Source: an uncultured Litoreibacter sp. (GTDB lineage: Bacteria; Pseudomonadota; Alphaproteobacteria; Rhodobacterales; Rhodobacteraceae). Taken from it: DNA of 64,000 nt. The notes below the pieces were generated by a model that was not told where the DNA came from, did not search any database, and saw only the letters and a program-made list of their open reading frames with translations. The number at the start of each line of letters is the position of its first letter. Position 1 is the first letter of the stretch. Location of the stretch: contig CANNGL010000002.1 in the NCBI GenBank assembly GCA_947504205.1, positions 1 through 64,000 on the forward strand. The letters are read 5' to 3'. Positions 59,685 through 64,000 of the stretch are shown here, in pieces. The translations under genes were made by a program, and so were the position numbers.

Positions 59685-61232
59685 ATGACTGATGTACGCG
59701 TACCGACCCTCGGCGAAAGCGTGACCGAGGCCACCGTCGCCACTTGGTTCAAGAAGCCCGGCGACAGCGTCGCCGTGGACGAGATGCTCTGCGAACTGGA
59801 GACCGATAAGGTCACCGTCGAAGTCCCCTCACCCGTCGCTGGCACCTTGTCAGAGATCGTCGCAGCCGAAGGGGAAACCGTCGGCGTCGACGCCCTGCTT
59901 GCGCAGATCAGCGAAGGCGACAGCGCCCCGGCCCCAAAGGCCGAGGAGAAACCCGCCGAACCCGCAGCCGCCGATGAAGCCCCCGCCGAGGCCCCCAAGG
60001 ACGCCCCCAAAGGCGGCTCGGATGTGCCCGTGATGGTCCCGACCTTGGGCGAAAGCGTCACGGAAGCGACCGTGTCGACATGGTTCAAGAAGGAAGGCGA
60101 TCAGGTCAATGCGGACGACATGCTCTGCGAGTTGGAAACCGACAAGGTTTCGGTCGAGGTCCCGGCCCCGGCCTCTGGCGTCCTGACCAAGATCATGGCG
60201 AAAGAAGGCGACACGGTCGAAGCTGGTGGACAACTGGCCGTGATGTCGGATGGCGGCAGCGGCGCAGTTGCCCACTCCGTCGAGGATGGCACACCCGAAA
60301 CAACCACCGCACCCGCCGCGCAGGGCGGCAAGGATGTCGAAGATGCTCCGTCCGCCAAGAAAATGATGGCGGAAAACAACCTGACCTCCGATCAGGTCAC
60401 GGGCACAGGAAAGGACGGGCGCGTGATGAAAGAAGATGTTCAGAAGGCGCTAGCCGCGGCACCCGCTGCCGCCAGCGCTCCTGCACCTGCCGCAGCAGCA
60501 GCGCCCCGTGCGCCAGTGCCCGCCGATGATGCATCGCGCGAAGAACGGGTCAAGATGACCCGCCTGCGCCAGACTATCGCCAAACGCCTGAAAGACAGCC
60601 AGAACACCGCCGCCATGCTGACGACCTATAACGAGGTCGACATGGGCGCGGTGATGGATTTGCGCAGCGAATACAAAGACTTGTTCTTGAAAAAGCACGG
60701 CGTAAAGCTGGGCTTCATGTCGTTTTTCACTAAGGCCTGCTGCCACGCGTTGAAAGAAGTGCCCGAGGTCAATGCAGAGATCGACGGCACGGAGATCGTC
60801 TACAAGAACTACGTGCATATGGGCATCGCCGCGGGCACGCCCACGGGCCTTGTCGTCCCGGTGATCCGTGACGCCGACAGCATGTCCTTCGCTGATATCG
60901 AGAAGGCAATTGCCGAGAAAGGCGCGAAAGCCCGCGACGGCAAACTGTCGATGGCCGAGATGCAAGGCGGATCGTTCACCATCTCAAACGGTGGCGTCTA
61001 CGGCTCGCTCATGTCCTCGCCGATCCTGAACCCGCCACAGTCCGGCATCCTTGGCATGCACAAGATTCAGGACCGCCCGATGGCCATCGGTGGAGAGGTC
61101 GTCATCCGCCCGATGATGTATCTGGCACTGTCCTACGACCACCGGATCGTCGACGGCAAAGGCGCCGTGACGTTCCTCGTGCGCGTCAAAGAGGCCTTGG
61201 AAGATCCGCGACGGTTGTTGATGGATTTGTAA
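59685..61232 (+). CDS. sucB: 2-oxoglutarate dehydrogenase E2 (dihydrolipoyl succinyltransferase), two lipoyl domains
   Basis: Two lipoyl sites ([14 protein letters not shown] and [14 protein letters not shown]), E3-binding, catalytic [13 protein letters not shown]. Confidence 0.98.
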   Translation: MTDVRVPTLGESVTEATVATWFKKPGDSVAVDEMLCELETDKVTVEVPSPVAGTLSEIVAAEGETVGVDALLAQISEGDSAPAPKAEEKPAEPAAADEAPAEAPKDAPKGGSDVPVMVPTLGESVTEATVSTWFKKEGDQVNADDMLCELETDKVSVEVPAPASGVLTKIMAKEGDTVEAGGQLAVMSDGGSGAVAHSVEDGTPETTTAPAAQGGKDVEDAPSAKKMMAENNLTSDQVTGTGKDGRVMKEDVQKALAAAPAAASAPAPAAAAAPRAPVPADDASREERVKMTRLRQTIAKRLKDSQNTAAMLTTYNEVDMGAVMDLRSEYKDLFLKKHGVKLGFMSFFTKACCHALKEVPEVNAEIDGTEIVYKNYVHMGIAAGTPTGLVVPVIRDADSMSFADIEKAIAEKGAKARDGKLSMAEMQGGSFTISNGGVYGSLMSSPILNPPQSGILGMHKIQDRPMAIGGEVVIRPMMYLALSYDHRIVDGKGAVTFLVRVKEALEDPRRLLMDL

Positions 61233-61255
61233 TCGGATGACCCACACCAAACACA

Positions 61256-61347
61256 GGGCAGCGCCCGACCCGAGGGTGGGCGAGAAGCGCCCGCCCGTAA
61301 AACCGCAGGTTTTCCTTCGGCAAAACGAGGCGGGTCGGGCGCTGCCC
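61256..61347. repeat. GC-rich palindromic intergenic element, copy B
   Basis: Perfect 17-bp terminal arms GGGCAGCGCCCGACCCG / CGGGTCGGGCGCTGCCC enclosing AGGGTGGGCGagAAGCGCCCGCCC and AAAACC-gca-GGTTTT. Confidence 0.88.
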
Positions 61348-61436
61348 GGATCGCTATGCGACCGGGCTGTTTCTGGCAAACGCGAAGCAAATGATCTTGT
61401 TCATGCTCGAATTGAACCCTTAATCGGGCTCAGCTA

Positions 61437-61946
61437 ATGGCCCGTCGATCCAAAGAAGAATTGCTGGCTGAATTCCACCGCCTCTATGATATCTTCGAGG
61501 TTACTCTGGATATTCAGGATGAGTTGAATCCCGGCCTGTTTGATCGGAGATTGATCACAACCAGGGCCCACATGTTGGAGTGGGTTGATGCAAAACAAGC
61601 GACATTGAGCCAAGCGATTTCCGGTGCAAGAGAAGCCATCAACGACACGTATGAGACCTATCATTTCGGCGCCAGGAATCAGTCGCCAGAAGAGTCCAAA
61701 ATAACCGAGTATTTTCTAACCAGATATAGAGAAATCACCGGGCGTGACTACTTTGCGGATGCAGGGCGCGCTGATAGAATGGCCAAGAAGATCATCAAGC
61801 GTGGGCACATCAAGTCGCCCGAAGAGTTTCGTCTGCTCAACATGTTCGCCAGCGACGTGGACCAAACGTCACTAAGCAAAGAAGAGTACCAAACCGCAAA
61901 CCGTCTCATGTCCACATACGAAGACACAGCCAACCCAGAAACGTAG
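61437..61946 (+). CDS. Hypothetical protein
   Basis: 169 aa ORF between sucB and lpd; ends at a REP-like palindrome. Confidence 0.6.
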   Translation: MARRSKEELLAEFHRLYDIFEVTLDIQDELNPGLFDRRLITTRAHMLEWVDAKQATLSQAISGAREAINDTYETYHFGARNQSPEESKITEYFLTRYREITGRDYFADAGRADRMAKKIIKRGHIKSPEEFRLLNMFASDVDQTSLSKEEYQTANRLMSTYEDTANPET

Positions 61947-61963
61947 GGTGGGTTTCCCACCCA
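61943..61963 (+). repeat. REP-like element with GTAG head
   Basis: GTAGGGTGGGTTTCCCACCCA: GTA + GGGTGGG-ttt-CCCACCC. Confidence 0.7.
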
Positions 61964-61985
61964 CGCGCCAACAATGAGGTCCATC

Positions 61986-62375
61986 ATGCTCACCTCCGAA
62001 CTCTCCATCCTCGCCCTCTACGGTCTGCTTGTGGCGATCACGTTGATCCTGCAAGCCACGGGCACGATGAACCAACTTGGCATGGGCTACCTTCTGTCAT
62101 CGCGCGATGAGGGGCGCACCGCGCAAGGCATTGCCGCGCGGCTCGACCGGGCCTTGTCAAACTCTGTCACGGCAATGGCGCTGTTTGCCCCGGCGGTCCT
62201 TATCATAGCGCTGCGCGACCAGCCTTCCGGCTCCAGCCTGCTGGCCGCTCAGGTCTTTCTGGCGGCGCGCGTTGTCTATCTGCCCGCTTATGCCTTCAAG
62301 ATTACCGGCCTTCGCAGCCTCGCCTGGACCGTCGGCTTCTTCGCCACGGTTCTGCTTTACTTCATGGCGCTCTGA
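61986..62375 (+). CDS. MAPEG family membrane protein
   Basis: LQATGTMNQLGMGYLLSSRDEGR..ARLDRALSNSVTAMALFAPAVL..ARVVYLPAYA. Confidence 0.85.
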   Translation: MLTSELSILALYGLLVAITLILQATGTMNQLGMGYLLSSRDEGRTAQGIAARLDRALSNSVTAMALFAPAVLIIALRDQPSGSSLLAAQVFLAARVVYLPAYAFKITGLRSLAWTVGFFATVLLYFMAL

Positions 62376-62379
62376 GCGG

Positions 62380-62823
62380 ATGCGAGGCCTGCTTGTGAAA
62401 TTGCGTTTGTCGGGATTGGCGATCTGCCTCGCTTCGATCACCGCCCTGCCCGCCGTGGGACAAACGCAAGAGACATGGGCGAAAGCCGAGGCTCTGGTTG
62501 GCACGCATGCTGACCTCCATCGCGCGGCTCTTATGTGTTATGGCCATGACACGCCCGACTACGACCAGACCTTGACCGACTGGGAATTGCGGTTTCGGGC
62601 GACATTGCGTCTGTTGCAGCGCAACGGTTACTCTGATGAGGCGAGCTTGCGCCTGCGCGGTGATTATGGCCCGGCCGCCATCTTCCCGTCCCGGCTCTAT
62701 TCAAAAGCCGAACTCAAGGAGGGCTGCAAATCGATGCAGGTGCAATTCAAGCAGTTTGAAAATCGGGAGTTCACATCGCTTTTGACATCCGTCCGACGCC
62801 TGCTTCAGCAGGCCTCCAAGTAA
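62380..62823 (+). CDS. Secreted hypothetical protein
   Basis: Signal peptide; TWAKAEALVGTHADLHRAALMCYGHDTPDYDQTLTDWELRFR. Confidence 0.7.
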   Translation: MRGLLVKLRLSGLAICLASITALPAVGQTQETWAKAEALVGTHADLHRAALMCYGHDTPDYDQTLTDWELRFRATLRLLQRNGYSDEASLRLRGDYGPAAIFPSRLYSKAELKEGCKSMQVQFKQFENREFTSLLTSVRRLLQQASK

Positions 62824-62851
62824 CCCCAGAATCTCTTTCCGGAGCAGCCTA

Positions 62852-63262
62852 GTGACCACCGAGCTTTATGTCCTCACCCTCGCAGCCCTCTTGCAGGTCG
62901 TTCAATATGTCCTGATGGCCGTCCCCGCCAATCTCGAACTTGGCGTCGGCAAGACCCTGAGCCCACGCGATCCGGACCGGATGGACAAGCCCCTGCAAGA
63001 ACAGATGAGCCCCGTGACAGGCCGCCTCTACCGCGCGCTCAACAATCACTTCGAAGGGCTGATCCTGTTCACCATCGCCGTGGTCGTCGTCACGCTGGCC
63101 GATCAATCCAGCCCGGTGACGCGCTTTTGTGCTCATACCTATCTGATTGCCCGACTGATCTACATTCCGGCCTATGCTCAGGGTCTGCGCCCCTGGCGGT
63201 CGTTGATCTGGTTTGTCGGGTTTGCTGCGACCGTGACAATGCTGATCGCAGCGCTTATCTGA
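62852..63262 (+). CDS. MAPEG family membrane protein
   Basis: GTG start; GRLYRALNNHFEGLILFTIAVVVVTLADQSS..ARLIYIPAYAQGLRPWRSLIW. Confidence 0.87.
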   Translation: MTTELYVLTLAALLQVVQYVLMAVPANLELGVGKTLSPRDPDRMDKPLQEQMSPVTGRLYRALNNHFEGLILFTIAVVVVTLADQSSPVTRFCAHTYLIARLIYIPAYAQGLRPWRSLIWFVGFAATVTMLIAALI

Positions 63263-63305
63263 TGCAGAGCGGGCCTGAACATTCTGGCAAGATCGACCGG
63301 CAAGT

Positions 63306-63348
63306 GCCATACGCGAGCCATACGTCCAGCCATACGCTCTGCCATACG
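63306..63348. repeat. Short degenerate tandem repeat upstream of lpd
   Basis: GCCATACG at 63306, 63317, 63329, 63341 (spacing 11,12,12). Confidence 0.75.
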
Positions 63349-63383
63349 CAGTCTGGCGCCCCAAGAAGGTAAGGAGATACCCA

Positions 63384-64000
63384 ATGTCTAGCTACGACGT
63401 CATCGTGATCGGTTCTGGCCCGGGGGGCTATGTCTGCGCAATCCGCTGCGCTCAACTGGGTCTGAAAACCGCTTGTGTCGAAGGCCGCGAAACGCTTGGT
63501 GGCACATGTCTGAACGTCGGCTGCATCCCTTCCAAAGCACTGCTGCACGCCTCCCACATGCTGCATGAAGCCGAGCATAATTTTGCCGCGATGGGCCTGA
63601 AGGGCAAAAGCCCTTCAGTCGATTGGCCAGCGATGCTGGACTACAAGTCCAAAACGATCGGTCAGAATACGCAAGGCATTGAATTTCTTTTCAAAAAGAA
63701 CAAGATCGACTGGATCAAAGGATGGGCTTCAATCCCTGAAGCGGGCAAGGTCAAAGTTGGCGATGAGGTTCATGAAGCAAAGAATATCGTCATCGCCTCA
63801 GGCTCCGAAGTGGCAACTCTCCCCGGCGTCGAGATCGATGAGAAAGTCGTCGTCTCCTCTACCGGCGCGCTTGAGTTGGGCAAGGTACCAAAGAAGCTGG
63901 TCGTGATCGGCGCAGGCGTGATCGGGCTGGAGCTTGGCAGCGTCTACAAGCGCCTTGGATCAGAGGTAAAGGTGATCGAGTTCCTGGACCACATCACCCC
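63384..64000 (+). CDS. lpdA: Dihydrolipoyl dehydrogenase (partial, runs off window)
   Basis: [60 protein letters not shown]; absent from the ORF track because no stop is reached. Confidence 0.96.
   Translation, partial: MSSYDVIVIGSGPGGYVCAIRCAQLGLKTACVEGRETLGGTCLNVGCIPSKALLHASHMLHEAEHNFAAMGLKGKSPSVDWPAMLDYKSKTIGQNTQGIEFLFKKNKIDWIKGWASIPEAGKVKVGDEVHEAKNIVIASGSEVATLPGVEIDEKVVVSSTGALELGKVPKKLVVIGAGVIGLELGSVYKRLGSEVKVIEFLDHIT

Noticed and set aside
63306-63348. Possible mini-CRISPR array
   Set aside because: The 8-bp repeats with 3-4 bp gaps are far too short, and no cas genes are in the window.

Overview
The window is chromosomal DNA from an alphaproteobacterium, most likely Rhodobacteraceae (Roseobacter-type). 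This lineage is inferred from gene content: soxBDAG, a VPLPA-CTERM protein, ethylmalonyl-CoA pathway genes and an interleaved TCA operon. Gene blocks in order: ribD-nrdR; rpoD and dnaG; heterotetrameric sarcosine oxidase soxBDAG; three TadE/TadG-like genes; a Glu dehydrogenase; pirin; two entericidin-like lipoproteins flanking a structured non-coding region; rpiB; a RAYT transposase with a REP pair; lepA; a small accessory patch; LMW-PTP and a sirtuin; copper chaperone; an MFS exporter; deoD; sdhCDAB; mesaconyl-CoA hydratase/NnrU/malyl-CoA lyase-like operon; mdh; sucC..sucD..sucA-sucB..lpd with accessory genes in between. No rRNA, tRNA, CRISPR array or prophage was recognised. The most interesting signals are non-coding: (i) matched twin operators TTGTGATCAC-N12-GTGATCAC upstream of both sdhC and sucC; (ii) a promoter / 14-codon leader ORF / hairpin / intrinsic terminator cassette upstream of a Bcr/CflA-type MFS gene; (iii) a 5'UTR with two identical GCACGGG arms competing for one CCCGTGC arm next to a ribosome-binding site; (iv) a RAYT with inverted GTAG-headed REP palindromes and a third related copy about 36 kb away; (v) a tetraloop-rich candidate ncRNA with a terminator; (vi) an inverted duplication at the lepA stop codon. 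All calls come from reading the sequence and the supplied ORF track; no database search was run.
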